The notes under the pieces: model-generated | Told to the model about the DNA's origin: nothing | Databases searched by the model: none | Seen by the model: the letters and a program-made list of their open reading frames with translations, nothing else | Made by a program: the position numbers and the translations under genes | Shown: piece by piece, positions 1 through 7,965 of the stretch | Layout of the letters: every line of letters begins with the position of its first letter | How positions within the stretch are numbered: the first letter of the stretch is position 1 | Origin: an uncultured Alphaproteobacteria bacterium | Lineage (GTDB): Bacteria > Pseudomonadota > Alphaproteobacteria > Micavibrionales > Micavibrionaceae | Length of the DNA: 64,000 nt | Reading direction: 5' to 3' | Assembly: GCA_946481075.1 (NCBI GenBank) | Contig: CAMLMC010000002.1 | Coordinates: 186,001-250,000 of the forward strand

Positions 1-1
1 G

Positions 2-97
2 ACACATCCCAAAGGCGTGATGCAAGGCGTTGTCAATGTGGCCCATGCGATCGATCTGGCAGCGGGCGTTATCAGTGATGAAGGTGTGAAACAATGA
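2..97 (+). CDS. 3' end of an unidentified gene (partial)
   Basis: An open frame enters from the left edge and stops with TGA at 95-97. Only 31 residues are visible, a hydrophobic and Ala/Val-rich stretch containing VMQGVVNVAHAIDLAAG and ending DEGVKQ, which is not enough to name the family. The stop overlaps the argS start in an ATGA arrangement, so the two genes are probably translationally coupled and co-transcribed. The frame has no stop over its visible length and its codon use resembles argS. Confidence 0.55.
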   Translation, partial: THPKGVMQGVVNVAHAIDLAAGVISDEGVKQ

Positions 98-1848
98 GCT
101 CTTTGGCGCAAAAACTATCCGGCATTGTTGGCGATGCGTTTGAGGCACAAGGGCTCGACCGCGCCTTTGGCCGTGTGACGGTATCCGACCGCGGCGATTT
201 GGCACAATTTCAATGCAACGGCGCGATGCCCGCTTCGAAACAGGCCGGCAAAAACCCGCGTGAGATAGCATCAGCCATAGTGGCCAAACTTCTTGAAAAG
301 CCGGTCTTTGCCAAAGCCGATATCGCAGGTCCCGGATTTATCAATTTGATCGTTACGGATGAATTCCTGTCCGATCATCTAAAGGAGTCTGCCGCTGAGC
401 CAAAACAGGGAGTGTCTGATATAGGACGCGGCGATACCGTTGTCCTCGATTACGGCGGTCCGAACATTGCCAAGGCGATGCATGTGGGGCATTTGCGTGC
501 CGCGATCATCGGTGAGAGTGTCTGGCGCATCATGGATTTTTGCGGCTACAAGGCGCTGGGGGATATCCACCTCGGTGACTGGGGCACGCACATGGGGATG
601 CTGATCGGTGATTATATTGCGACCAAAGAAGAGCATCTTGTAACGAATTGCGACCTGGCCAATGACGCACAGGTTGAGGCACTTATCAATGATATGGCAG
701 AGCGTTATCCGCGCGCGGCGACGGCGGCCAAGGAAAATCCGGAATTGATGGAGCGTGCCCGCGTGATTACGGTTCAGCTTCAAAACAAGGAAGAGCCGTA
801 TTATTCGATCTGGTCGAAAATCCGCGCCGTATCCATGCGAAGCATGGAGGCGAATTACAAGGCGCTCGGTGTTCATTTTGACCTTTGGAAGGGTGAGGCC
901 GATGTGCATGATTATATCGCGCCGATGGTCGAAGAACTGAAAAAGAAAGGCCATGCCGTTGAAAGTGACGGCGCGGTGGTTGTGCCGGTTGCCAAGAACG
1001 ACGACAAGAAGGAGGTTCCGCCGCTCATTCTCTATAAACGCGATGGCGCGGTGATGTATGGCACCACCGATATGGCGACAATTGTCGAGCGTGTGAAACT
1101 GTATGATCCCACAAAAATTATTTACGTGGTGGACCAGCGTCAGGGTTTGCATTTTGAACAGGTGTTCCGCGCCGCGCGTTTGGGCGGCCTTGTCCGCGAT
1201 GATGTCGAACTGACCCATGCCGGTTTTGGCACGATGAACGGCAGCGATGGAAAACCGTTCAAAACCCGCGCTGGCGGCGTTATGCGCCTTGATGATCTGA
1301 TTGCCATGGCGCTTGATAAGGCAAAGGCGCGGATGGCGGAGGCCAAGGTCGGTGCCGATATGCCCGCCGAGGAACAGGCCGATATCGCGCACAAGGTGGC
1401 GATTGCCGCGATCAAATTTGCCGACCTGCAAAACGCGCGTCAGGCAGACTACGTTTTCGATCTGGACCGTTTGACGAGTTTTGAAGGGAAGACCGGCCCT
1501 TATCTGCTTTATCAAGCCGTGCGGATTAAATCGCTTTTAAGAAAAGCAGGATCGGAAGGATCACCCGATGCGCTTTCATTACAAGATGCCGACCGTCCAC
1601 TTGCATTGGTGCTCACGGGCCTTCCGGATGCGGTAGAAGGGGCGCTGAACAACTATGCCCCGCATCATTTGTGCGATTATGCCTTTAAACTGGCACAGGC
1701 ATTCAGCTCGTTCTACGGGAACTGCCACATTCTTTCGGAAGAGGATGAGGGATTGCGCAACAGTCGTCTGGCGCTTTGCGCGCTGACCTACAAGCAGTTG
1801 GAGCTCGTGTTAAACCTGCTCGGCATCGATATTCCAGAGAGGATGTAG
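94..1848 (+). CDS. argS: Arginyl-tRNA synthetase
   Basis: Class I aminoacyl-tRNA synthetase that charges tRNA-Arg with arginine in the cytoplasm. The 584-residue length is normal. Residues about 1-100 form the N-terminal domain that contacts the tRNA D-loop. The ATP-binding HIGH motif reads HVGH at residues 130-133 inside a typical DYGGPNIAKAMHVGHLR block. A KMSKS-equivalent loop, GKPFKTRAGG, lies in the second half, and the C-terminal helical domain ends in the usual LGIDIPERM. The ATG at 94 overlaps the stop of the upstream gene. A tRNA-Arg(CCG) gene, one of its substrates, is in this window at 37.6 kb. Confidence 0.98.
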   Translation: MSSLAQKLSGIVGDAFEAQGLDRAFGRVTVSDRGDLAQFQCNGAMPASKQAGKNPREIASAIVAKLLEKPVFAKADIAGPGFINLIVTDEFLSDHLKESAAEPKQGVSDIGRGDTVVLDYGGPNIAKAMHVGHLRAAIIGESVWRIMDFCGYKALGDIHLGDWGTHMGMLIGDYIATKEEHLVTNCDLANDAQVEALINDMAERYPRAATAAKENPELMERARVITVQLQNKEEPYYSIWSKIRAVSMRSMEANYKALGVHFDLWKGEADVHDYIAPMVEELKKKGHAVESDGAVVVPVAKNDDKKEVPPLILYKRDGAVMYGTTDMATIVERVKLYDPTKIIYVVDQRQGLHFEQVFRAARLGGLVRDDVELTHAGFGTMNGSDGKPFKTRAGGVMRLDDLIAMALDKAKARMAEAKVGADMPAEEQADIAHKVAIAAIKFADLQNARQADYVFDLDRLTSFEGKTGPYLLYQAVRIKSLLRKAGSEGSPDALSLQDADRPLALVLTGLPDAVEGALNNYAPHHLCDYAFKLAQAFSSFYGNCHILSEEDEGLRNSRLALCALTYKQLELVLNLLGIDIPERM

Positions 1849-1851
1849 GCG

Positions 1852-1918
1852 TGTCATTCTGAGCGTAGCGAAGAATCCCAAGAGATCCTTCAGTCGCTAT
1901 CGCTCCTTCAGGATGACA
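1852..1918. repeat. REP-like palindromic repeat, copy 1
   Basis: Begins TGTCATTCTGAG and ends CAGGATGACA, with imperfect inverted arms and an internal AGCGAAGAATC block. A second copy lies in the opposite orientation at 36537-36600. This copy fills the gap between the argS stop and the 3' end of the RAYT transposase gene, the usual setting for REP sequences and the transposase that mobilises them. Confidence 0.8.
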
Positions 1919-1921
1919 ATT

Positions 1922-2605
1922 TTATTTTTGCAGAAGTCTTGTGAACGTCACTGAACGGCGGCCCGGTTTCTGTGGTCGAACGGTGCGACCCACCATGCTT
2001 TCGACACTGTCGAGAAAATAATCGCTGCCGCGCGGGCGGCCGGTTTGCAGGTGCCGTTCTATGGCTTTGGGGTCTTGTTCTTCCGGCCATTCGTTCAGAA
2101 AACCATTCCAGTCCGGCACGAAATGGAGAAGCGGTTTTTCCGGTGACAACAACTTATCCTCGCGCCCCTTTACATGCGCACGGGCGCTGCTCCATAAATA
2201 GGCGTCCGGCGTGGGGGCAATGCCCGCCATGACAGGCGTCATTTCGATATAACGCACGGCGTTCAGCAGATGGGTTTCATCCATGGGGTATGAAAAAAAC
2301 CGGTCCTGAAACAGATGCCCGCGCCATGAATTGCGTTCGTTGATGCGGCGGGTATAGCGGCGGTGCGCTTCGCCAAGCGCGCGGGCAAGGGCGTTTTCCT
2401 TACGCGGCACGGCGATCAACTGGATTTGGTTGGCCATCAGGCAGTAGGCCCAGATGGATACACCCGCTTCCTTGCATTCTTCGGCGAGGAAATCGATATA
2501 GGCCTCGTAATCGCCTTTTTCGAAAAACACCGGCTCCCCGCGGTTGCCGCGCTGGGTGATGTGATGGGGGGTATCGGGTAAAACGATTCGTGCTTGTCTG
2601 GCCAT
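1922..2605 (-). CDS. REP-associated tyrosine transposase (RAYT, IS200-like) with altered HUH motif
   Basis: Y1-type single-strand transposase of the TnpA-REP group. The N-terminus (MARQARIVLPDTPHHITQRG) and the helix carrying the probable catalytic tyrosine (RYIEMTPVMAG, matching the family pattern YxxxNPVRAG) are recognisable. Length (227 residues) is typical. The family's metal-binding HUH motif, normally NHVHL, reads NQIQL here: both histidines are glutamines (codons CAA and CAG). The frame is otherwise intact, so the protein may have lost nicking activity or uses other ligands. It stands as a single gene without flanking IS ends, next to a REP-like repeat, which is how domesticated RAYTs occur. 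Confidence 0.85.
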   Translation of the reverse strand: MARQARIVLPDTPHHITQRGNRGEPVFFEKGDYEAYIDFLAEECKEAGVSIWAYCLMANQIQLIAVPRKENALARALGEAHRRYTRRINERNSWRGHLFQDRFFSYPMDETHLLNAVRYIEMTPVMAGIAPTPDAYLWSSARAHVKGREDKLLSPEKPLLHFVPDWNGFLNEWPEEQDPKAIERHLQTGRPRGSDYFLDSVESMVGRTVRPQKPGRRSVTFTRLLQK

Positions 2606-2664
2606 GAGAAGAGATTAGGGGAAATGACGGTGGGCGTCAATAACTCTATCCTGTCCCCGGAAGT

Positions 2665-3324
2665 TTATCGGGCCAGCCAAACAAAAAAGATTTGATTGAA
2701 AGAAGATGTTGCGCGGCAGAATGTTGTGTGACCTCTGTAGGTTGCATTTTCATCTCCAAAGACAGGTGATGCATCATTCGCGGTACTAATGGTCAACCCC
2801 AGAATTCGGTTATAGGCGTCACAAATCTCCGGTTTGATAAAATTAAAATGAACCATGTAGTCATTTGCGGAAGTTCCAACATCCACAATGGAGTAGGTCA
2901 GCATTCTAAAATATAAATTGCCATGCTGAGCGGTATTTGGAGCGGCTATAGATGCAATCTGGTATTTTTTCCAGTCCATGTTGAAATTTACCTTGCCACC
3001 ATTCTGATCGAAAACATGGCATGTTTTATCAACAGGCGCGGATGGAGAGGCATTATGGACGTTAAACCCGTTCGTATCTCCAGAATTTACAAAGCTGATG
3101 TCATTTTCTGAGCATCCTTGTGCCCGTAATTTATTGGTGGCTCTCTCGACTACACCAAAAAAATTTATTAATTCCTGCGCAGCGATCTTGGCCTGCTGGG
3201 CAGTTAGATTTCCTTGGCCCTGCTGGCTGCCGCGCATGAAGGTGTACATCAGGGCCGCGAACAGGGCGACGGCGATTAAAATGATGATGATGGCACTGCC
3301 CGACTGCCTGTTTCTGTATTTCAA
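2665..3324 (-). CDS. Pseudopilin-like membrane-anchored protein of unknown function
   Basis: About 219 residues. A short basic N-terminus (KYRNRQSGS) precedes a hydrophobic helix (AIIIILIAVALFAAL), which resembles a class III signal/pilin stalk, although the Glu-5 of true pilins is absent. The rest looks periplasmic and has four cysteines. No family is recognised. No ATG fits: a TTG at 3324 is chosen because an AAGG ribosome binding site lies nine bases upstream, overlapping the dotL stop; a TTG at 3345 in the same frame lacks one. The gene follows dotL by five bases and is probably the last gene of that operon, so it may be a secretion accessory. It is more AT-rich than its neighbours. Confidence 0.6.
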   Translation of the reverse strand: MKYRNRQSGSAIIIILIAVALFAALMYTFMRGSQQGQGNLTAQQAKIAAQELINFFGVVERATNKLRAQGCSENDISFVNSGDTNGFNVHNASPSAPVDKTCHVFDQNGGKVNFNMDWKKYQIASIAAPNTAQHGNLYFRMLTYSIVDVGTSANDYMVHFNFIKPEICDAYNRILGLTISTANDASPVFGDENATYRGHTTFCRATSSFNQIFFVWLAR

Positions 3325-3328
3325 AACA

Positions 3329-5689
3329 TTATTCCTTTTTGCCAAACAGGTTGGAGGCGAGGTTCGACCCGGCCTCTTCCAGAATCGATTTTGTTTCGCT
3401 ATCGAGTTCTGGTGCCTTAAACGCGGTTGCCGTTTTCTCGTCGATCAATTCATTCCATGACACTTTGTTTTCTTCCCTGACGGGGGCGGCAGGCGCCGTT
3501 GTTTCGGCAGGGGCTGCCGCTGTATCGCTCTTCTTGAAAAAGCCCATCGGGTTTGATGGTTTTGCGGCGGCTGGTGCTGGCTCTGCCGCCTTTACCGGCG
3601 CTGCAAGTGGCGCAGCAGGAGTGGATGGGGCGGTAGCCGCCGGGGCCGTTGTGGCGGCGGGAGCTGGCGGCGGTGTAGTCTCACCGCTCAGCGCTTTCGC
3701 GGCCTCGTCCGGATATTGGCGGGCGTGGAGTTCGGATACGGCGGCGATGCCGTAATCGGTCGGAACGTCGAAAATCTTCGTGCCTATTTTATAACCATCG
3801 CACAGCGCGTCGATCTGTTCCGATCCCGCAGAATTCACATCGGCCTTTGCCGCCGTCCATGTTTTGTTGATCAGATGGTCGCGCAATTGCGTAATCTGCT
3901 TGCGGTGCTTGATGATCTGTTCATCCGGCGGAGGCAGGGAAAGATAACGCGTGACGCGCATGGCCTTGGCATGACCGGGGTTCGAATAGAAAATCTGGAC
4001 ATCGATGACGGTGCCTTCGAAAATCATGACCGCCATACCTTCGCGGAGTTTCTTCAGATCGCCATAGTCGGCGCGTTCCATGAAACCGATACCGGCGGCG
4101 TTGTTGTCGTAGAAAGACCCGGTGGACACGCCGCCATGAAGCTGGAAGCCTGTCGTCTGCATGATCTGGGCCTTACCGGCCTGACGTTCGAAATAATCTT
4201 TTGTATCGGTCGGGTCAGAGAGCTTGCCGAAGATCTTGATGTTACAGTTACCGGTGATGGAACGGGATTCTTCCTTCACACGTTTTTGCAGGGCGGGCAA
4301 ATCCTGCGCCGAGAAGATAAGGCAGAAACCAAGCGAACGTGCTTGCGCCGCCATAACGGCCATACCTTCGGAGACGTAATATCCGACCTCGTCGAACACT
4401 GTGATGAACGGTGTTGCCGAGTGTGCGGGTTTGGATTCGATAACGGTGGCAGATTCGCCTTCCACTGTCGCGCCGAGCGTTGACCCCATCATCCCTTTCA
4501 GGGTCGCGGCCACGATTTTACCAAGGTTCGCGGTTTCATCGCCGGATTTTTCAAGGGCAGGAATGAGAACGATCAGCACGCGGCGATTCAAAACAACATC
4601 GACCATGTCGACGTCCGCGGCCTGCGTATCGAAGATGTAGCCGTAATCATCGCCAAGCGATTGCAGGGAGCGAGTGAACTGCATGGTCAGATAGCCGTGC
4701 TGCTGACGTACTGTGGTCGTGTCGATCATCGGCTGGTCCGGCCCGGCTGGCTTTTCCTTCCCGTTGTCGTCAAACGCGGCGTCGACATAACCCGGCAGCG
4801 TATCAAGGTAACCCTTGATTGATTCCCGCAGATCATGAGGCAGCGCGTCGTCGCGGCTGAGCTTGATGATATTATTCAAAGAAAGATAATCGCGGATCGT
4901 GCTGACGGATAGCGGGATGTCTTGGTTGTCACGCTTCCAGGTCAGGGCGGGCATAAGCGAGGAAATCAGGGAAACCGCACGTTCCTTCCACATCGCGTTG
5001 TCGCCTTCCGCCTGTGGCATCAGGGAGACCAGCATGTTGGTCAGGTAACCGGCGGAACCGGAACTGAACGGGTTCATCGTATTCGACGGCGCACGCGCAT
5101 CGGAGTTACCGGTCATATAGTTCAGGACCAGAAGGTCGTCGTCCCGGCCGAAGCGACGGACGAGGGAGGAAAGGGACGACCACAAGTCTGTATCAGCTTT
5201 ACCGTCGATGTAAACGAAGCCCGAACCCCATGTCATGGCGTTCGTTACCATCGATTTCAAACCTTCGGTCTTACCGGCCCCGGTGGTTCCAAGGTAGAGG
5301 ATGTGCGTTCTGGCATCGGAGTTGGAGAACCAGATTTCCTCATTCGTGTTATCGCCGCCGCGCGTGTTGCCGAGATAGAGGATGCCCTCCGGCTGCCCGG
5401 AACGGCCCGGACCCATATTCACGGGGTCCTTGAATTTCGAATCCATTGGATGCTTGAAAGGCAGTCTACGCTCGCGGGTTCTCAGCCACCAAAAGAAGAG
5501 AATGCTGGTGGCCAGAACAATGTCTGTAACCAACCGAATGGCGGGGATAAAGTAGAGAGGTAGAATAAACATAAGAAACAACACAAACGAGTGTTTGGGT
5601 TTCTTCATCCATTCCGCAAGACGGATATAGATTGGCCTTACGTCGCGAAGGTTCGCGTAATAGCCATATTTTCTTTCATTCACTGCCAT
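3329..5689 (-). CDS. dotL: Type IVB secretion coupling ATPase DotL/IcmO
   Basis: VirD4-type coupling protein that recruits substrates to a Dot/Icm (type IVB) secretion channel. The 786-residue length matches Legionella DotL. Two hydrophobic segments lie near residues 34-68, the Walker A motif GTTGAGKT near 134-141 and Walker B FITVFDEVG near 428-436. The ATPase domain continues to about 600. After that the protein changes to an Ala/Pro-rich linker of roughly 90 residues and a short charged tail ending FGKKE. In Legionella the C-terminal region of DotL binds adaptor chaperones; here that region is mostly low complexity. It lies downstream of dotM in one operon, with a small membrane protein gene between them. 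Confidence 0.88.
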   Translation of the reverse strand: MAVNERKYGYYANLRDVRPIYIRLAEWMKKPKHSFVLFLMFILPLYFIPAIRLVTDIVLATSILFFWWLRTRERRLPFKHPMDSKFKDPVNMGPGRSGQPEGILYLGNTRGGDNTNEEIWFSNSDARTHILYLGTTGAGKTEGLKSMVTNAMTWGSGFVYIDGKADTDLWSSLSSLVRRFGRDDDLLVLNYMTGNSDARAPSNTMNPFSSGSAGYLTNMLVSLMPQAEGDNAMWKERAVSLISSLMPALTWKRDNQDIPLSVSTIRDYLSLNNIIKLSRDDALPHDLRESIKGYLDTLPGYVDAAFDDNGKEKPAGPDQPMIDTTTVRQQHGYLTMQFTRSLQSLGDDYGYIFDTQAADVDMVDVVLNRRVLIVLIPALEKSGDETANLGKIVAATLKGMMGSTLGATVEGESATVIESKPAHSATPFITVFDEVGYYVSEGMAVMAAQARSLGFCLIFSAQDLPALQKRVKEESRSITGNCNIKIFGKLSDPTDTKDYFERQAGKAQIMQTTGFQLHGGVSTGSFYDNNAAGIGFMERADYGDLKKLREGMAVMIFEGTVIDVQIFYSNPGHAKAMRVTRYLSLPPPDEQIIKHRKQITQLRDHLINKTWTAAKADVNSAGSEQIDALCDGYKIGTKIFDVPTDYGIAAVSELHARQYPDEAAKALSGETTPPPAPAATTAPAATAPSTPAAPLAAPVKAAEPAPAAAKPSNPMGFFKKSDTAAAPAETTAPAAPVREENKVSWNELIDEKTATAFKAPELDSETKSILEEAGSNLASNLFGKKE

Positions 5690-5695
5690 GGCGCG

Positions 5696-6256
5696 TTAAA
5701 ACCCCCGAAGGACCTCGTCGGCGGAGAGCGGAACGCCGCTTTCCCCTTGATCAATTGATGTTGATGATGGATCTGTCGCCGTGCCGAGAATTTCCGGTTC
5801 GGGCGACAATCCCGACACGAAAGAAAAAAGGAAGATAAGAACTATGGCGGTGGCGAGCGCGGCCAGCCATTTATATCCGGCACCGGACGATTTTACAGTG
5901 GCGGGCGCCGCATAAACCGGTTGCCCCGATTGTACAATCGTCGTTGATGGCGGTGTCATTTTGCCTTCGGCCTTGCCGAGCGCGTCCGATACTTGCATTA
6001 AGGCGTATATGGCACGTTCGCGGCTTTCAAACGGGGCGATTTCGTGCTCTTCCCCCTTGGGTGTCTTAAGCGCAAGTAGGAAGATATTATCGTTGGCGCG
6101 GACTTCCAGAGCAGACGCCTTCACGTTGCCGAGTTCCATACGCCAGATGATCGGGTTGATGGCATCGGGCAATGTCAGTATCAGGTTACCATCAACCACC
6201 TTGGCGGATGATTGATATGTTCCCTGTTTCTTGAAAAAATTGCACATCGTATTCAT
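5696..6256 (-). CDS. Unknown single-pass membrane protein between dotM and dotL
   Basis: 186 residues. The N-terminal half is soluble and beta-rich; a Ser/Thr/Pro linker follows, then one membrane helix (WLAALATAIVLIFLFSFV) near residues 130-148 and an acidic tail ending in LRGF. No named family is recognised. It starts three bases after the dotM stop and ends six bases before the dotL start, so the three genes are surely co-transcribed. In Legionella the DotL-DotM complex also contains DotN, a zinc protein; this product has no comparable cysteine set and is not an obvious DotN, so it may be a lineage-specific subunit. Confidence 0.65.
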   Translation of the reverse strand: MNTMCNFFKKQGTYQSSAKVVDGNLILTLPDAINPIIWRMELGNVKASALEVRANDNIFLLALKTPKGEEHEIAPFESRERAIYALMQVSDALGKAEGKMTPPSTTIVQSGQPVYAAPATVKSSGAGYKWLAALATAIVLIFLFSFVSGLSPEPEILGTATDPSSTSIDQGESGVPLSADEVLRGF

Positions 6257-6259
6257 GTC

Positions 6260-7462
6260 CTATGCCGCTTTTGGTTTCTTGATGCCACTTTTTTTCGATC
6301 CGCTGTAATCAAGCTGTGGAATTGGCCGTGCCTTATTGGATGCCATATATTCTGCCAGTGACTTCGCAGGGTCTGTTACCTTTGGGCGCGGGATAGGGCG
6401 CTGCGCCATCTTTTCTGCCTTGAAATGCGCCATGGCCCCGATTGCTTCCATATGGAAAGACTGGCGCCCCAGATTGTTCAGCGGATACCAGAGTGCGCGG
6501 TTGAATGCCCGCATCCACACGAATTGTGCCGGAGCCAAAACCCCGCCTTCTTCCCGCGCGGTTGCCAGAGCCCGAAGAAGAGCGGTTGTTTCCCATGCGT
6601 GCTGGTTGCATTTCTTTAAAGTTGGCCCTGCAATATCCTCACGCGCTAAAACCGCGCGCGCTTCTTTAAGCAATTTCGAATCCTTGCTGAGATTGATTTT
6701 GTTATCGCTCCAGCATTGGGCAAGGCGGCCCATCATTGTATCGGCATCGGCGCGTTTGCGCGCGGCCTTCAGGCAACAGGCGGCCATGAAAATCTGCTTG
6801 TAGGGTTCCAGATGCTTGACGCCGCGCCAGCGTGGGCCGAGTTGTTTGGCAAAGGCCTTGGCAGCCGCATCTTCGTCCAGTTTGTTGTCTATGACCGGAA
6901 TGGAATTGTAGGCGATCCATTCTTCCGGGCTTAAGGCTTCCGCAAACAAGGGCAATTCCGCCGGGACGGGCGCACCCGGCGCACGGGGCGGTTGTTTTGA
7001 TGGGTTGAAATCGACGACGGGCGATATGATGGGGAAAATCTTCGCCTGACGTTTGATCAAACCATCCAGATCATATTTGGTGCGGTGTTCGGTTCCGGGG
7101 CCGTTGAACAAGGCCCAGAAGGCGAAGGCAAGGGTCAATAGAATGGTGATCCACATATAGGGCCCCATGGCCACAGTGGAAAGCATTCCTAAAAACGCGC
7201 CGTCAATCCGTTCCGTGGGAATGGTTCTTGCGACATCCATCATCTGGGTATAGGGGATATCCTGTCCGTTCCAGGATACGGTGTAATCAGCGGGGAGGAA
7301 CCAGGATATAATCCACATCTCGCCATAGCGAATCCAGCGGATTCCACTTTCGATCTGATCACTGAATTTCAGCCAGATGACATAGGCAATTGCCGCAAAC
7401 ACCGCGAGCAAAATACCCCATCCCATGGCCATTTCGCTGGCGCCGGATTTTTTATCAGACAT
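6260..7462 (-). CDS. dotM: Type IVB secretion coupling-complex protein DotM/IcmP
   Basis: 400 residues, close to Legionella DotM/IcmP. The N-terminus has hydrophobic segments (GWGILLAVFAAIAYVIW near residue 14; WITILLTLAFAFWALF near 103) followed by a large basic cytoplasmic domain with the family's layout, including TALLRALATAREEGGVLAPAQF and WYPLNNLGR. DotM partners DotL at the inner membrane and its cytoplasmic domain helps recognise substrates. It is the first gene of the minus-strand run dotM - unknown - dotL - pseudopilin-like. The start ATG at 7462 has an AGGTAG site upstream, and a GC-rich hairpin lies in the leader. Confidence 0.85.
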   Translation of the reverse strand: MSDKKSGASEMAMGWGILLAVFAAIAYVIWLKFSDQIESGIRWIRYGEMWIISWFLPADYTVSWNGQDIPYTQMMDVARTIPTERIDGAFLGMLSTVAMGPYMWITILLTLAFAFWALFNGPGTEHRTKYDLDGLIKRQAKIFPIISPVVDFNPSKQPPRAPGAPVPAELPLFAEALSPEEWIAYNSIPVIDNKLDEDAAAKAFAKQLGPRWRGVKHLEPYKQIFMAACCLKAARKRADADTMMGRLAQCWSDNKINLSKDSKLLKEARAVLAREDIAGPTLKKCNQHAWETTALLRALATAREEGGVLAPAQFVWMRAFNRALWYPLNNLGRQSFHMEAIGAMAHFKAEKMAQRPIPRPKVTDPAKSLAEYMASNKARPIPQLDYSGSKKSGIKKPKAA

Positions 7463-7482
7463 AAGACTTTTCTACCTAAATC

Positions 7483-7508
7483 CCGCCCCCGGGCTATACG
7501 GGGGGCGG
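7483..7508 (-). promoter_or_regulatory. GC-rich hairpin in the dotM leader
   Basis: CCGCCCCC and GGGGGCGG form an eight-base inverted repeat around a ten-base loop, 21 bases upstream of the dotM start. On the minus strand it is not followed by a U-run, so it is not a clear terminator; it could stabilise or regulate the dotM leader. On the plus strand no gene ends upstream of it. Confidence 0.35.
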
Positions 7509-7715
7509 CTTTGCTATCCTTTTATAATTTAACAGATTTTCCCCTGTTTTTACAAAATTTAATCGCCGAATGCAAAAAGGCAAAAAAAACACTGTTCCGC
7601 GCCGTATTTTTTTGTTACACATCCTCTCGGTCAATCGCGGGAAAACTTCAAAAACCGCAGAAATTGGCCGTTTTCGGGGCTTTTTAAGATAAAAGTCAAG
7701 ATTCGGTTTTGGTGT

Positions 7716-7790
7716 GCCGGCATAGCACAGCGGTAGTGCAGCGGTTTTGTAAACCGAAGGTCGGGAGTTCAATCCTCTCTGCCGGCACCA
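7716..7790 (+). tRNA. tRNA-Thr (anticodon TGT)
   Basis: A 75-base cloverleaf with encoded CCA. The acceptor arm is GCCGGCA/TGCCGGC, the anticodon stem GCGGT/ACCGA-like around loop TTTGTAA, and the T-loop TTCAATC. The anticodon TGT decodes ACA threonine codons. A second tRNA follows 14 bases downstream, so both are probably one transcript. Confidence 0.95.
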
Positions 7791-7804
7791 TTTTCCGATT
7801 ATGT

Positions 7805-7879
7805 GGGCGGTTAGCTCAGCGGTAGAGCACTACCTCGACACGGTAGGGGCCACAGGTTCAATCCCTGTACCGCCCACCA
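7805..7879 (+). tRNA. tRNA-Val (anticodon GAC)
   Basis: A 75-base cloverleaf with encoded CCA. The acceptor arm GGGCGGT pairs with ACCGCCC, the anticodon stem CTACC/GGTAG encloses loop TCGACAC, and the T-loop is TTCAATC. The anticodon GAC decodes GUC/GUU valine codons. It forms a tandem pair with tRNA-Thr. Confidence 0.95.
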
Positions 7880-7965
7880 TTCTTTTCCAATAAATATCCG
7901 TTCGTTGATAAGTCCATAGGCCAATCGCCCGGCACGAAATTTTCTGGCGGTTTTCAAAGGGAATC

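Noticed and set aside
379..1515. 378-codon minus-strand frame opposite argS
   Set aside because: It lies entirely inside argS, has no ribosome binding site or domain, and its composition (Arg, His, Ile rich) is that of an antisense shadow.
7494..7772. 92-codon minus-strand frame upstream of dotM
   Set aside because: It starts inside the tRNA-Thr gene on the opposite strand and has no family features.
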